Below, in pieces: positions 1 through 9,641 of a stretch of 64,000 nt of DNA. The translations under genes were made by a program, and so were the position numbers. Source of the stretch: Pandoraea commovens (lineage in GTDB: Bacteria; Pseudomonadota; Gammaproteobacteria; Burkholderiales; Burkholderiaceae); NCBI RefSeq assembly GCF_902459615.1, contig NZ_CABPSA010000009.1:124001-188000 (forward strand). Direction: 5' to 3'. A model generated the notes under the pieces. That model saw only the letters and a program-made list of their open reading frames with translations, had not been told where the DNA came from and made no database searches. Position 1 is the first letter of the stretch. The number at the start of each line of letters is the position of its first letter.

Positions 1-1979
1 TGCCGCAGCATTCGCGTCCTGCCCTAACGCGCCTGCAACCAATGCACCCGCTATGCCCATAAGTCCCACATGCAATTCGGGCGGGAGTACCTGACTCGGG
101 TCGAATATCGAATTCAGTGCAGAACCAAGCGCGCCGCCAATCGCACCACCACCACAGCCGTTGCCCAACGCAGCCGCACTTGCACACCCCAAAGCACCAT
201 GGGCGATTGTGGATACAATCTCGCCTCCGTTCTGTCCGAAGATTTGGCCGAGATCACCCTTTGCATCACCAATCTGGAACGCCAATGCCGCGCTCAGATT
301 GCTGACTCCACTTGCCTTCAGCGCATCAAGGAAACTCCCACCCTGAATCGTCGACTGCACACCCGCTTGAATCACAGATTGACCTGCGATTGCGAGGCCT
401 TGCGTGATTGAGAAACCTGCGGAGGCCGTGCCAGCTTGGCTCGCCGTACCTTCCACAAAAGTTGGCTTCACGCCAGCCAGACTACTCAAGCTATTCGGGG
501 ACGCCGTCGTCGAGAACCCCAATCCGTCTGCGCTCGAATACGTGATCCCGTTCAGCAACCCGGCGGTAACCGCCGCCGACAGCCCCGTCTTCAGTACCGA
601 GCCGAAGTCCAACGAGCCTGTGAACATCGCCTGCGTGAGGGTCGAACTTGCCATGGCGGTGAGTGCTGCGCTCGCCATCACGTTGCCCAACCCACCCGCT
701 ACAAATGTCGCTGCGACCGATCCAAGTTGCGCCGCGACCAATCCGGCCATCAGGGGTGCCAATGCTCCGGCTAATATGGCCGAGGCCATGATCATCCCGA
801 CCTGCTGAATCCCGAAGCTCCCGCCCTGCTTTACGAAATCCGTGTGCAGGTCGTTTTGCAGCGTCTGCTGGACGAAGTTGTCGCCCAACTGTGCCGCTAC
901 ACCCGCGATGAACGCTTGCGTTGCGGCTTGGTCGACTTGGCCGTTCGGGTCTAGGAGTTGAAGTGCGCCACCGATCTGGTTGAACTGGTCGACGTTGAGC
1001 GTCAACCCGCCCGCTGCTGCGCTCATGAAGCCGCCCGGCTGCACCATCGTGCCGGTGGTCTTCAGGTAACCCGCGTCTTTGATGTAGCTCCAGATTTCAC
1101 CGACGTCGACCACGTTCGCGCGGTTCGTTAGCGTCCCGGTGTTCACCGTCAGCGTCCCGCCTGAGGTGATCGAACCCGTATTCAGGATGCTGCCGCCCGT
1201 CGCCGTGCTACCGAAGTTCAGCGACAGGTCGTTACTCGCCAGAATCTGCCCGCCTGCCGATAGCGCCGTGAAGTTCTCCGGCAGGTACACCTGCGGCACC
1301 AGTGCCGTGACTGTCGGGCATTTCGCATTGCCTGTTGCCGCGCATCCCGGTTCCGGCACCGTCTGTTCGACGTACCACAGCATCGGTTGCGACAACCCTG
1401 CGATCTGCTCAGGCGTCAGGGCCTGACCCAACTGGATGTTGTTCGTCTTCGCGTACTCGACCGCGTTGCCGTACATCACCAGCTTCTGCTGATCGTTCAC
1501 GCTCAACTGCGACGTGCTATCCGTCGACAAACCATTGATGAAGCTCGCCTTGCCCGTTTGCATCAGGGCGGCTTGCTGGAGTTGGATGGCTTCCTGTTGA
1601 GGAGAGAAGTAGAACGTCGTCGTGCTTGGTTGCAGCGACGCGGGCAAGTTCGAGATCAGCACTTGCGGGGAGACGGGATCGAGCGTCGCGCCCAATCCAC
1701 CTACAACGTAGCTCGGGCCGTTCTGCTGGCCGGTGGCGCCCGTCAGGATCGATGAACCCGCGCCGCCCAAGCTCGCAGGGATCGTCAGGTTCAGGCCGCC
1801 GTTTGCCGGTGCCAAGCTAATCACTTGCGGTGCGTTGCCGACTTGCGGTGTGTACGTGTTGGCCGTCGTGATGCCATTCACAAGGCTTGTGCCCGTAAGC
1901 GACACCGACTGTCCCACCACATTACCGACGTTGACGATCTGACCGCCCGACGTCACCGTCAGGTTCGGAGCCTGAATCG
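1..1979 (-). repeat. Long repeat, copy 4 of cdiA 3' region
   Basis: Nearly identical to the corresponding part of cdiA (up to about position 12400) and to copies 2 and 3. The right junction is at about 1979, after which the sequence changes completely. The left end is outside the window. Confidence 0.85.
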
Positions 1980-1980
1980 C
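1..1980 (-). pseudogene. 5'-truncated orphan CdiA C-terminal copy (copy 4), runs off the left edge
   Basis: On the minus strand this stretch encodes the same sequence as the C-terminal third of the full CdiA (DUF637-like region and pre-toxin region). It starts abruptly at about 1979, where identity to the cdiA segment near 12400 stops. The CdiA frame meets a TGA at 1981-1983 just upstream, and I see no start codon or ribosome site at the junction. The last visible residues (DANAAA) lie just before the NN pre-toxin motif, so the toxin tip is left of the window. It lacks the secretion domain, so it could not be exported alone and probably serves, if at all, as a recombination reservoir. I saw no internal stop but did not verify every codon. 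Confidence 0.7.
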
Positions 1981-2001
1981 TCACTAACCGAGGGTCGTCT
2001 C

Positions 2002-2419
2002 TCAGCGACTTACACGCACCGCAAAAACACCTTCATCCGTATCGAGTTGACACCCGTCCACCAAAACTACCGAAAAATCACTGAGCCGTAACGCTAGGTT
2101 GCCACGGAATCGATATGGGAATTCAATATGGCAATGGGGACATTTGACGTTACTCCACAAGGAATACTTGGACCGCTCCGCAGTTGCAGGTATCAGCAAA
2201 TCTTCAATGGCGTTTACGAGCATCGCCTCCGTGGCACCGGCGAGACGCATCTTCTCAATATTTTCGAACCATTCTCGCCTAATCAGAACGTCGTTGTTTT
2301 CAATGGCGTATACATGAAAATGAGGCCCCCCCCATGCCCGTCAACCATGAATACGCGACGTCGCCGTGACAACTTGGGCACTGCGTGATTCGCCCGGGGA
2401 AAATCCGAGTCGGATTCAT
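2002..2419 (-). pseudogene. Frameshifted immunity-like gene with two CxxC motifs
   Basis: From an ATG at 2419 the minus frame reads MNPTRIFPGRITQCPSCHGD and continues to a run of eight G (plus-strand C at 2326-2333). There it goes out of frame and soon stops. With one G fewer it would join the frame PHFHVYAIENNDVL and continue through KCPHCHIEFPYRFRG to a stop at 2002, giving a coherent protein of about 138 residues. The two CPxC motifs suggest a small zinc-binding fold. It starts 4 bp after the stop of a degraded toxin tip, the usual place for a CDI immunity gene. The extra G could be real decay, phase variation or a sequencing error. The family is not recognised. Confidence 0.55.
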
Positions 2420-2423
2420 ATCG

Positions 2424-2585
2424 TCACTTAACCTTTACAGCAATTTGTCGAATTCCTGCACCACCGGCACTGGGTATCGAGTCAATGACCAGCTCCTTCC
2501 CACCGCTCGGAAGTCCCTGTCCACCGCCGAGGAAGTGATCGTTGCCCGAGAGTGGGTTCGAGCGTCGCGCCCAATCGGCTCTAGC
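2424..2585 (-). pseudogene. Remnant of a CdiA toxin tip
   Basis: A minus-strand frame bounded by a TGA at 2586-2588 and ending in TGA at 2424-2426 reads ADWARRSNPLSGNDHFLGGG and then KELVIDSIPSAGGAGIRQIA before KVK-stop. It lies 4 bp before the immunity-like frame at 2419. The composition (Gly-rich linker, then a compact basic C-terminus) and position fit the last part of a polymorphic toxin whose N-terminal part has been lost or shifted into another frame (a second frame just upstream reads VKFAFGTGCVVGTTIPVS). No function can be assigned. This is inference from position and codon pattern only. Confidence 0.4.
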
Positions 2586-2699
2586 TCACCGGGATCGTCG
2601 TGCCCACGACACAACCGGTCCCGAAAGCAAATTTCACTTCTATTGTGCAGAATTTAGTGACTTCTTCTTCCAGGAAATGCAACGTATTGAGCAGCAACA

Positions 2700-2957
2700 T
2701 CAAAAACTCAAGCGAGGTCGGTTGACAACATCTAAAAGCCCCTCCAGTTCGATGCCGTACTCATTTGGCTCAAATGTTGGCAATATGCCCTCCATCATGA
2801 ACTCTGCGTTAATTAGCCCACAAAGAGCATCGATTTCGGCGATGGCCATCGTTCTCCCCATCTCCAGGCCATCGAACAATGCGGCGTTCTTTCCCCCGTC
2901 TTTGGCACGCAGGATGCGCAAAATCTGTTTTTGACGTTCGGTTAGCACTATTCTCAT
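2700..2957 (-). CDS. Putative immunity protein of orphan CDI module 3
   Basis: A protein of 85 residues starting MRIVLTERQKQILRILRAKD. The start is chosen because its ATG overlaps the stop of the orphan cdiA (ATGA at 2954-2957) and a GGAG lies 7 nt upstream, so the two are translationally coupled. It is small, acidic and helical-looking, with no signal peptide or membrane segment, as expected of a cytoplasmic immunity protein that binds one toxin. I do not recognise the family. The immunity role is inferred from position directly after a toxin tip, the standard CDI arrangement. Confidence 0.7.
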   Translation of the reverse strand: MRIVLTERQKQILRILRAKDGGKNAALFDGLEMGRTMAIAEIDALCGLINAEFMMEGILPTFEPNEYGIELEGLLDVVNRPRLSF

Positions 2958-5785
2958 TTCCGGACTCCAGCTGCGCTTGTTCCCCAAGCGGTGACCACAT
3001 TACCCTGAGAATTGACCACCACGGTAGCGTTTTGACCGACGTATTTGAAAGTCGGGCCGTATTTGCTTGGAACATACTGGATGGCAGTTGGATTCGCAAA
3101 TGCATCATTTACTGCCGCTCGGCTAACTCCTATCCCTCCATCTCGCCCTGCAATCTGTTGGATCGCGTGATCTGAATAACTTGAAATCGATGTAGGTGCT
3201 CGGGTGCCGGCTGACTGCTCAGCCGAAAGTTGCATTGAAAGCCTAGCGCCGCTAACTGAATTCGCTGTTCCCGCAGCTGTGTTTGCTGCACTTGCAGGTC
3301 GCGTAGCTTCGGATGCTTCATTGGCAACAGGTTTCCCAGCGGCCTTGGCGATTCCGAGCGACAACAGGAATGACGTTAGCTCCCCGAAGTCCGGATCATC
3401 GTAGGCAAGCTTGTACTTATCGAGGAACGGCACATAGTCGGGGAATCCGGGCAGGGCACCGCCAACGAGATTCGGAACGGCCTCGGCAATGCCAAGCCCA
3501 GCGTTCGCTGTGGCACGGACCGTATCTTTCAGCGCACTCGTGAACGTCCCGCACTCGTGTCCCGGCGCGCACGCATTGTTTAGCGTCTCATTCTGCGCAG
3601 CTCTCGCCGCCGCGTTGGGATTTGCTCCTACCGCACCAGCTATCACTGCGCTCAGGAGCTGTGTGGCCGACGCAATTATCGCTAACTGAGCTGGATCGGT
3701 GACACCCTTACCATTGGTCACCGCCCTCGCTATATCGTCCGCTACTAATGCCGATACCCCGGCACCGATCGCTCCCCCCGCACATCCAGATCCGACGGCT
3801 GCACCCGCAGCGCATCCCAGCACCGCATGCGCCCCAACGTACCCCGTCTGACCAAGCGTTTCGGCACCAAGGGACCCGATCTGATACGCCAACGCCGCAC
3901 TCAGATTGCTAACACCACTAACCTTCAACGCATCGAGGAAGCTCCCGCCCTGAATCGTTGATTGCACCCCGGCCTGAATCACAGATTGTCCGAGAATCGC
4001 TACGCCTTGCGTGAACCACTGACCAGCGGTCGTTGCACCAGCCTGACTTACTGCGCCGTCTACGAAAGTCGGCTTCACGCCAGCGAGCCTGCTCAGGCTG
4101 TTGTCCGAAACCTTCGAGGCGAAATCGAAGCCATCCTTCGCGCTGTACGTTATGCCGTCCAACAACCCGGCCGTAATCGCCGCCGACAGGCCCGTCTTAA
4201 GTACCGAACCGAAGTCCAACGAGCCGGTGAACATCACTTGCGTGAGGGTCGAACTCGCCATCGCGGTGAGCGCTGCGCTCGCCATCACGTTGCCCAACCC
4301 GCCCGCTACGAATGTCGCGGCCGTCGTGCCGAGTTGTGCGGCGATCATTCCCGAGAACAGCGGGCCGAGGGCCGCGCCCGTCATGGCTGCCGCCATGATC
4401 ATCCCGACCTGCTGAATCCCGAAATTCCCGCCCTGCTTCACAAAATCCGTGTGCAGGTCGTTTTGCAGCGTCTGCTGGACGAAGTTGTCGCCCAGTTGTG
4501 CCGCTACACCCGCGATGAATGCTTGCGTCGCTGCTTGGTCGACTTGGCCGTTCGGGTCTAAGAGTTGGAGTGCGCCGCCAATCTGGTTGAACTGGTCGAC
4601 GTTGAGCGTCAACCCGCCCGCTGCTGCGCTCATGAAGCCGCCCGGCTGCACCATCGTGCCGGTGGTCTTCAGGTAACCCGCGTCTTTGATGTAGCTCCAG
4701 ATTTCGCCGACGTCGACCACGTTCGCGCGGTTCGTCAGCGCGCCGGTGTTCACCGTCAGCGTCCCGCCTGAGGTGATCGAACCCGTATTCAGGATGCTGC
4801 CGCCCGTCGCCGTGCTACCGAAGTTCAGCGACAGGTCATTGCTCGCCAGAATCTGCCCGCCTGCGGACAGCGCTGTGAAATTCTCAGGCAGGTACACCTG
4901 CGGCATCAGTGCCGTCACCGTCGGGCATTTCGCATTGCCTGTTGCCGCGCATCCCGGTTCCGGCACCGTCTGTTCGACGTACCACAGCATCGGTTGCGAC
5001 AAGCCTGCGATCTGCTCAGGTGTCAGTGCCTGACCCAACTGAATGTTGTTCGTCTTCGCGTACTCGACCGCGTTGCCGTACATCACCAGCTTCTGCTGGT
5101 CGTTGACGCTCAACTGCGACGTGCTATCCGTCGACAACCCATTGATGAAGCTCGCCTTGCCCGTTTGCATCAGGGCCGCTTGCTGGAGTTGGATCGCTTC
5201 TTGTTGTGGTGAGAAGTAGAACGTCGTCGTGCTCGGTTGCAGCGACGCAGGCAAGTTCGAGAGCAGAACTTGCGGAGAGACAGGATCGAGCGTCGCGCCC
5301 AATCCACCGACGACATAGCTCGGGCCGTTCTGCTGGCCGGTGGCTCCCGTCAGGATTGACGAACCCGCGCCGCCTAAGCTCGCAGGGATCGTCAGATTCA
5401 GGCCGCCGTTTGCAGGTGCCAAGCTGATCACTTGCGGTGCGTTGCCAACTTGCGGCGTGTACGTGTTCGCCGTCGTGATGCCGTTGACCAAGCTCGTACC
5501 GGTCAGCGACACCGACTGCCCCACCACGTTACCGACGTTGACGATCTGACCGCCCGACGTCACCGTCAGGTTCGGCGCTTGAATCGTTGCGGCGATGTTG
5601 CCCACCGGCGTCGGCGGGTTGATCACACCGCCTACGCTTGTGTAAGCATCGCCATACAGCGACGTACATTCCGCAGCGCTCCCGCAGCTCCACACGTCAT
5701 GACGCTTGTCCGACTCGAACATGCCCGTCTCTTGCACCCAGTGCGAGTGCCAGTAGGCATTGAGCGTCTGTGCGCTGTTGACCAC
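2954..5785 (-). CDS. Orphan CdiA C-terminal module 3 (BECR/DUF4258-like toxin tip)
   Basis: A frame of 943 residues, of which about the first 730 match the C-terminal part of full CdiA (WVQETGMFESDKRHD, the DUF637-like region, pre-toxin region ending NETLNNAC). The open frame begins just after a TAA near 5962 and has no convincing start upstream; 5785 is an internal GTG. Residues from about 736 are unique: a Pro/Ala linker, then a tip containing SYSDHAIQQIAGRDGG and ATVVVNSQGNVVTAWG. A His near the start, an RDGG turn and terminal beta strands resemble small RNase toxins of the BECR/DUF4258 type, but this is pattern-level only. It lacks a signal peptide and secretion domain, so it is a silent cassette unless recombined onto cdiA. 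Confidence 0.75.
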   Translation of the reverse strand: MVNSAQTLNAYWHSHWVQETGMFESDKRHDVWSCGSAAECTSLYGDAYTSVGGVINPPTPVGNIAATIQAPNLTVTSGGQIVNVGNVVGQSVSLTGTSLVNGITTANTYTPQVGNAPQVISLAPANGGLNLTIPASLGGAGSSILTGATGQQNGPSYVVGGLGATLDPVSPQVLLSNLPASLQPSTTTFYFSPQQEAIQLQQAALMQTGKASFINGLSTDSTSQLSVNDQQKLVMYGNAVEYAKTNNIQLGQALTPEQIAGLSQPMLWYVEQTVPEPGCAATGNAKCPTVTALMPQVYLPENFTALSAGGQILASNDLSLNFGSTATGGSILNTGSITSGGTLTVNTGALTNRANVVDVGEIWSYIKDAGYLKTTGTMVQPGGFMSAAAGGLTLNVDQFNQIGGALQLLDPNGQVDQAATQAFIAGVAAQLGDNFVQQTLQNDLHTDFVKQGGNFGIQQVGMIMAAAMTGAALGPLFSGMIAAQLGTTAATFVAGGLGNVMASAALTAMASSTLTQVMFTGSLDFGSVLKTGLSAAITAGLLDGITYSAKDGFDFASKVSDNSLSRLAGVKPTFVDGAVSQAGATTAGQWFTQGVAILGQSVIQAGVQSTIQGGSFLDALKVSGVSNLSAALAYQIGSLGAETLGQTGYVGAHAVLGCAAGAAVGSGCAGGAIGAGVSALVADDIARAVTNGKGVTDPAQLAIIASATQLLSAVIAGAVGANPNAAARAAQNETLNNACAPGHECGTFTSALKDTVRATANAGLGIAEAVPNLVGGALPGFPDYVPFLDKYKLAYDDPDFGELTSFLLSLGIAKAAGKPVANEASEATRPASAANTAAGTANSVSGARLSMQLSAEQSAGTRAPTSISSYSDHAIQQIAGRDGGIGVSRAAVNDAFANPTAIQYVPSKYGPTFKYVGQNATVVVNSQGNVVTAWGTSAAGVRK

Positions 5786-5944
5786 CGGGCCACTGACGTT
5801 GATCGTCGCGTTAAGCCCCGCAGTGATCAGACTGCCGACGTTCGTCAGCGACCCGGCGTTGATCGTCAGATTGTTCCCCGCACCGATGATCGACGAGTTG
5901 CCCGACTGCTGATCGACGTACGCCTCACAGTAGCTTTCTTTGTT
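3567..5944 (-). repeat. Long repeat, copy 3 of cdiA 3' region
   Basis: Matches cdiA from about 10390 to 12763. The upstream junction is at about 5944 (copy continues ...ttatttgataacg, parent continues ...tgtagccaccc). The downstream junction is at the NN pre-toxin motif near 3567, after which toxin tips diverge. Confidence 0.85.
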
Positions 5945-5997
5945 ATTTGATAACGATCCTTAAAAGGATTGATCGACTTGGCCTTACTCCCACTAAT

Positions 5998-6417
5998 TCA
6001 TTCGCCCCAACTGACGAAAATCTTCTCTGCAATGATTACAGCCTCTGCCCCTCGTGACGGCTCTATGGCCAGGACTTGCAATCTACCATTACTAATATCC
6101 TCCATGAATTTCCTCATAGAATCGGGCGTCAACTCAATCTCCACGTCAGAGAATGAGTTCGACCAATTCACGAGTCTTTTCAATTCCTCTTCTGAAAAAT
6201 TCTCATATTTCGAAATACGAATCTCAGAAATCACATTTTGCATAACAAAATCAGTAATTCTCACAAATCTAATTTTCTTTATTGCTAAATATGCGTGAAT
6301 TCCAGATGGCATCAATAAACCGACTCTCATCTCACTTTCTGACTTCATGATTTCAATCGACGATATTTCAGAGTCATGAAATTTCGAAGCATCTTCTGAC
6401 GCGAACTCTTGGACCAT
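5998..6417 (-). CDS. Putative immunity protein of orphan CDI module 2
   Basis: A protein of 139 residues beginning MVQEFASEDASKFHDSEISS. The start at 6417 is preferred over the ATG at 6435 because GGAGG lies 5 nt upstream. The gene follows the orphan toxin stop (6441-6443) by 23 bp. It is acidic, lacks signal or membrane segments, and is clearly more AT-rich than the flanking cdiA repeats, as is common for horizontally exchanged toxin-immunity tips. I do not recognise a family. The immunity role is inferred from position. Confidence 0.7.
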   Translation of the reverse strand: MVQEFASEDASKFHDSEISSIEIMKSESEMRVGLLMPSGIHAYLAIKKIRFVRITDFVMQNVISEIRISKYENFSEEELKRLVNWSNSFSDVEIELTPDSMRKFMEDISNGRLQVLAIEPSRGAEAVIIAEKIFVSWGE

Positions 6418-6440
6418 TCCGTCCTCCGCTACCATTAATG

Positions 6441-9077
6441 TTAAGGGACAACGATTGGTGGCCAGTTTGAGACAGGAACGCCAGGACCACGAGAGGGAAA
6501 CCCACCATTCGGATTCGGCTCCCAATTGTGCGAGTGCGGATTTCCTTGCCCATGGTCGTGATCTGTATCAATGTCGGTAATAGGGAATCCATCATTACCA
6601 TATTGCCTCTGCTGCCCACTTCCGGGATTGGTGTGCCACGACCCGGGCTCTCCAACGTTTGGAGTCTTCGTTTCCGACTTTCCCTCGCCGGATGAACTCA
6701 GCATTGCGTCGAGTCGATCAATCGCTGCTCCGAGGGCACCACCAAGCATACCGCCCAATGCAGCCCCAGCGGCAACTTCCGCCGGAGTCGCGATGATATT
6801 GATTCCGCCGGTGGCGGCGTCAATGACGACAGAGCCTGCCGCCGCCGCACCACCACCGACGGCGGCGCCAGCCGCAGCACCAATCTGACCGCATCCGTGC
6901 TTGCTTCCACACGCGTTGTTTATCGTCTCGTTCTGCGCAGCTAACGCGGCTGCATTCGCGTCTGCTCCCACCAACCCGGCAATCACACCGCTCAGCAACT
7001 GGGTACCAGCTGAGATGATAGCTAGCTGGGCGGGATCCGTTACACCTTGGCCACCGGTCACCGATTTGGCGATTTCGTTTGCGAACATTGCAGAAAATGC
7101 TGCGCCAATAGCGCCACCGCTACAATCGGAGCCCAGCGCTGCCGCACTCGCGCAACCAAGCACAGCGTGTGCGGCTACGTACCCCACACTGCCTAGATTA
7201 GATGTGCCTAGTTCGCCAATCTGATAAGCCAGCGCGGCACTCAGATTACTAACGCCGCTAACCTTTAGCGCCTCAAGGAAACTCCCACCTTGAATCGTCG
7301 ATTGCACCCCGGCCTGAATCACGGACTGCCCGAGGATCGCTACGCCTTGCGTGAACCACTGGCCCGCGGTCGTTGCTCCTGCCTGACTTACCGCGCCATC
7401 TACGAAAGTCGGCTTCACGCCCGCAAGACTTGCCAGGCTATTGGGGGACGCTGTCGTCGAGAACCCCAAGCCATCGGCGCTCGAATACGTAATCCCGTTC
7501 AGCAACCCGGCCGTAACCGCCGCCGACAACCCCGTCTTCAGTACCGAGCCGAAGTCCAACGAGCCTGTGAACATCACTTGCGTGAGGGTCGAACTCGCCA
7601 TGGCGGTGAGTGCGGCGCTCGCCACCACGTTGCCCAACCCGCCCGCTACGAATGTCGCGGCCGTCGTGCCGAGTTGCGCTGCGATCATTCCCGAGAACAG
7701 CGGGCCGAGGGCTGCGCCCGTCATGGCTGCCGCCATGATCATCCCGACCTGCTGAATCCCGAAATTCCCGCCCTGCTTTACGAAATCCGTATGCAGGTCG
7801 TTTTGCAGCGTCTGCTGGACGAAGTTGTCGCCCAGTTGTGCCGCTACACCCGCGATGAACGCTTGCGTTGCCGCCTGATCAACTTGGCCGTTCGGGTCTA
7901 AGAGTTGGAGTGCGCCGCCAATCTGGTTGAACTGGTCGACGTTGAGCGTCAACCCACCCGCCGCTGCGCTCATGAAGCCGCCCGGCTGCACCATCGTGCC
8001 CGTGGTCTTCAGGTAACCCGCGTCTTTGATGTAGCTCCAGATTTCGCCGACGTCCACCACGTTCGCGCGGTTCGTCAGCGTGCCGGTGTTCACCGTCAGC
8101 GTCCCGCCGGAGGTGATTGAGCCCGTATTGAGGATGCTGCCACCCGTCGCCGTGCTGCCGAAGTTCAGCGACAGGTCATTACTCGCGAGAATCTGTCCGC
8201 CTGCGGACAGCGCCGTGAAGTTTTCCGGCAGGTACACCTGCGGCATCAGTGCCGTGACCGTCGGGCATTTCGCGTTACCCGTTGCCGCGCATCCCGGCTC
8301 GGGCACCGTCTGCTCGACGTACCACAGCATCGGTTGCGACAACCCGGCGATCTGCTCAGGTGTCAGTGCTTGACCCAGCTGGATGTTGTTCGTCTTCGCG
8401 TACTCGACCGCGTTGCCGTACATCACCAGCTTCTGCTGGTCGTTCACGCTCAACTGCGACGTGCTATCCGTCGACAAACCATTGATGAAGCTCGCCTTGC
8501 CCGTTTGCATCAGGGCGGCTTGCTGGAGTTGGATCGCTTCCTGTTGAGGAGAGAAGTAGAACGTCGTCGTACTTGGTTGCAGCGACGCGGGCAAGTTCGA
8601 GATCAGTACTTGCGGGGAGACGGGGTCGAGCGTTGCGCCCAATCCACCTACAACGTAGCTCGGGCCGTTCTGCTGGCCGGTGGCGCCCGTCAGGATCGAT
8701 GAACCCGCGCCGCCCAAGCTCGCTGGGATCGTCAGATTCAGGCCGCCGTTTGCCGGAGCCAGACTGATCACTTGCGGCGCGTTGCCGACTTGAGGCGTGT
8801 ACGTGTTCGCCGTCGTGATGCCGCTGACCAAGCTCGTACCGGTCAGCGACACCGACTGCCCCACCACGTTGCCGACGTTGACGATCTGACCACCCGACGT
8901 CACCGTCAGGTTCGGGGCCTGAATCGTCGCCGCGATGTTGCCCACCGGCGTCGGCGGGTTGATCACACCGCCTACGCTTGTATAGGCATCGCCATACAGC
9001 GACGTACATTCCGCAGCACTACCGCAGCTCCACACGTCATGACGCTTGTCCGACTCGAACATGCCCGTCTCTTGCAC
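6441..9077 (-). CDS. Orphan CdiA C-terminal module 2 (His-rich nuclease-like toxin tip)
   Basis: 878 residues; the first ~720 are almost identical to full CdiA and to module 3, ending in the pre-toxin motif NETINNAC. The unique tip (about 720-878) has a Gly/Ala-rich stretch with two possible short hydrophobic helices, then a C-terminal domain with GSWHTNPGSGQQRQYG, DIDTDHDHGQGNPHSHNW and GFPSRGPGVPV. The dense His/Asp cluster resembles metal- or His-dependent nuclease toxins of polymorphic toxin systems; the exact family is not certain. No secretion domain and no natural start: 9077 is an internal GTG and the repeat begins at about 9175, shortly after a TGA. Likely a donor cassette for toxin switching. 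Confidence 0.75.
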   Translation of the reverse strand: MQETGMFESDKRHDVWSCGSAAECTSLYGDAYTSVGGVINPPTPVGNIAATIQAPNLTVTSGGQIVNVGNVVGQSVSLTGTSLVSGITTANTYTPQVGNAPQVISLAPANGGLNLTIPASLGGAGSSILTGATGQQNGPSYVVGGLGATLDPVSPQVLISNLPASLQPSTTTFYFSPQQEAIQLQQAALMQTGKASFINGLSTDSTSQLSVNDQQKLVMYGNAVEYAKTNNIQLGQALTPEQIAGLSQPMLWYVEQTVPEPGCAATGNAKCPTVTALMPQVYLPENFTALSAGGQILASNDLSLNFGSTATGGSILNTGSITSGGTLTVNTGTLTNRANVVDVGEIWSYIKDAGYLKTTGTMVQPGGFMSAAAGGLTLNVDQFNQIGGALQLLDPNGQVDQAATQAFIAGVAAQLGDNFVQQTLQNDLHTDFVKQGGNFGIQQVGMIMAAAMTGAALGPLFSGMIAAQLGTTAATFVAGGLGNVVASAALTAMASSTLTQVMFTGSLDFGSVLKTGLSAAVTAGLLNGITYSSADGLGFSTTASPNSLASLAGVKPTFVDGAVSQAGATTAGQWFTQGVAILGQSVIQAGVQSTIQGGSFLEALKVSGVSNLSAALAYQIGELGTSNLGSVGYVAAHAVLGCASAAALGSDCSGGAIGAAFSAMFANEIAKSVTGGQGVTDPAQLAIISAGTQLLSGVIAGLVGADANAAALAAQNETINNACGSKHGCGQIGAAAGAAVGGGAAAAGSVVIDAATGGINIIATPAEVAAGAALGGMLGGALGAAIDRLDAMLSSSGEGKSETKTPNVGEPGSWHTNPGSGQQRQYGNDGFPITDIDTDHDHGQGNPHSHNWEPNPNGGFPSRGPGVPVSNWPPIVVP

Positions 9078-9175
9078 CCAGTGCGAGTGCCAGTAGGCAT
9101 TGAGCGCCTGTGCGCTGTTGATGACCGGGCCACTGACGTTGATCGTCGCGTTAAGGCCCGCCGTGATCAGACTGC
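6910..9175 (-). repeat. Long repeat, copy 2 of cdiA 3' region
   Basis: Matches cdiA from about 10390 to 12655. The upstream junction at about 9175 differs from those of copies 3 and 4, so the copies arose by separate events or were trimmed independently. The stretch 9176-9337 between it and the first immunity gene holds no gene that I can see. Confidence 0.85.
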
Positions 9176-9337
9176 TGCCACTCGCACGGCACCTATGTAA
9201 CCGTGAGCTGACCCACGCATCTAAGTTCAGCTTTTTTAATCATCAACAATGTCATTCGATGTGCTAGATCGGTAGTCCACGATGCTTTAGCCTTGCCGAT
9301 TCTCAAAGCATACCTATCTCACAGTCGGAGTAACCGT

Positions 9338-9631
9338 TCACAGGATCCGCTCCACCTTCCCGTAGCCGACCAGTCGGTCGAGTTCTAGCACTTCAAACGA
9401 ATCGCCGGGCTTCACCGCGTCCTTGAAATACTGCCAACTTGGAAAGCTAATCCGCGTCTTTAGCGTTTCTCCAGGATAGTGAAGATGATCATTCTCATAC
9501 GTATGCACTCCACTCGCCAAGTAATCAACCGATGCGAATTTGTGGTGAGGGGAGTACCCAGACCTCACCCCCTTCTCCTTCGGTTCGTCAACGTCATCCG
9601 CGATGCGGACCGTCGCAATAATGTGATGCAA
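9338..9631 (-). CDS. Putative CdiI immunity protein with EF-Tu domain III-like fold
   Basis: 97 residues starting 10 bp after the cdiA stop (9642), the position of cdiI. The sequence has the order of motifs of EF-Tu domain III: a short beta strand, GVRSGYSPHHKFASVDYLAS (compare the GYRPQF/TTDVTG region of EF-Tu), HYPGETLKTRISFP (compare MPGDNIKMVVTL), and a final LDRLVGYGKVERIL (compare GRTVGAGVVAKVL). No signal peptide or membrane segment. The resemblance is by eye; similar stand-alone EF-Tu-like proteins are known in bacteria. The immunity function is inferred from position. A mimic of EF-Tu would be interesting because several CDI toxins act with or on EF-Tu. Confidence 0.65.
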   Translation of the reverse strand: MHHIIATVRIADDVDEPKEKGVRSGYSPHHKFASVDYLASGVHTYENDHLHYPGETLKTRISFPSWQYFKDAVKPGDSFEVLELDRLVGYGKVERIL

Positions 9632-9641
9632 AATAGTCCTC

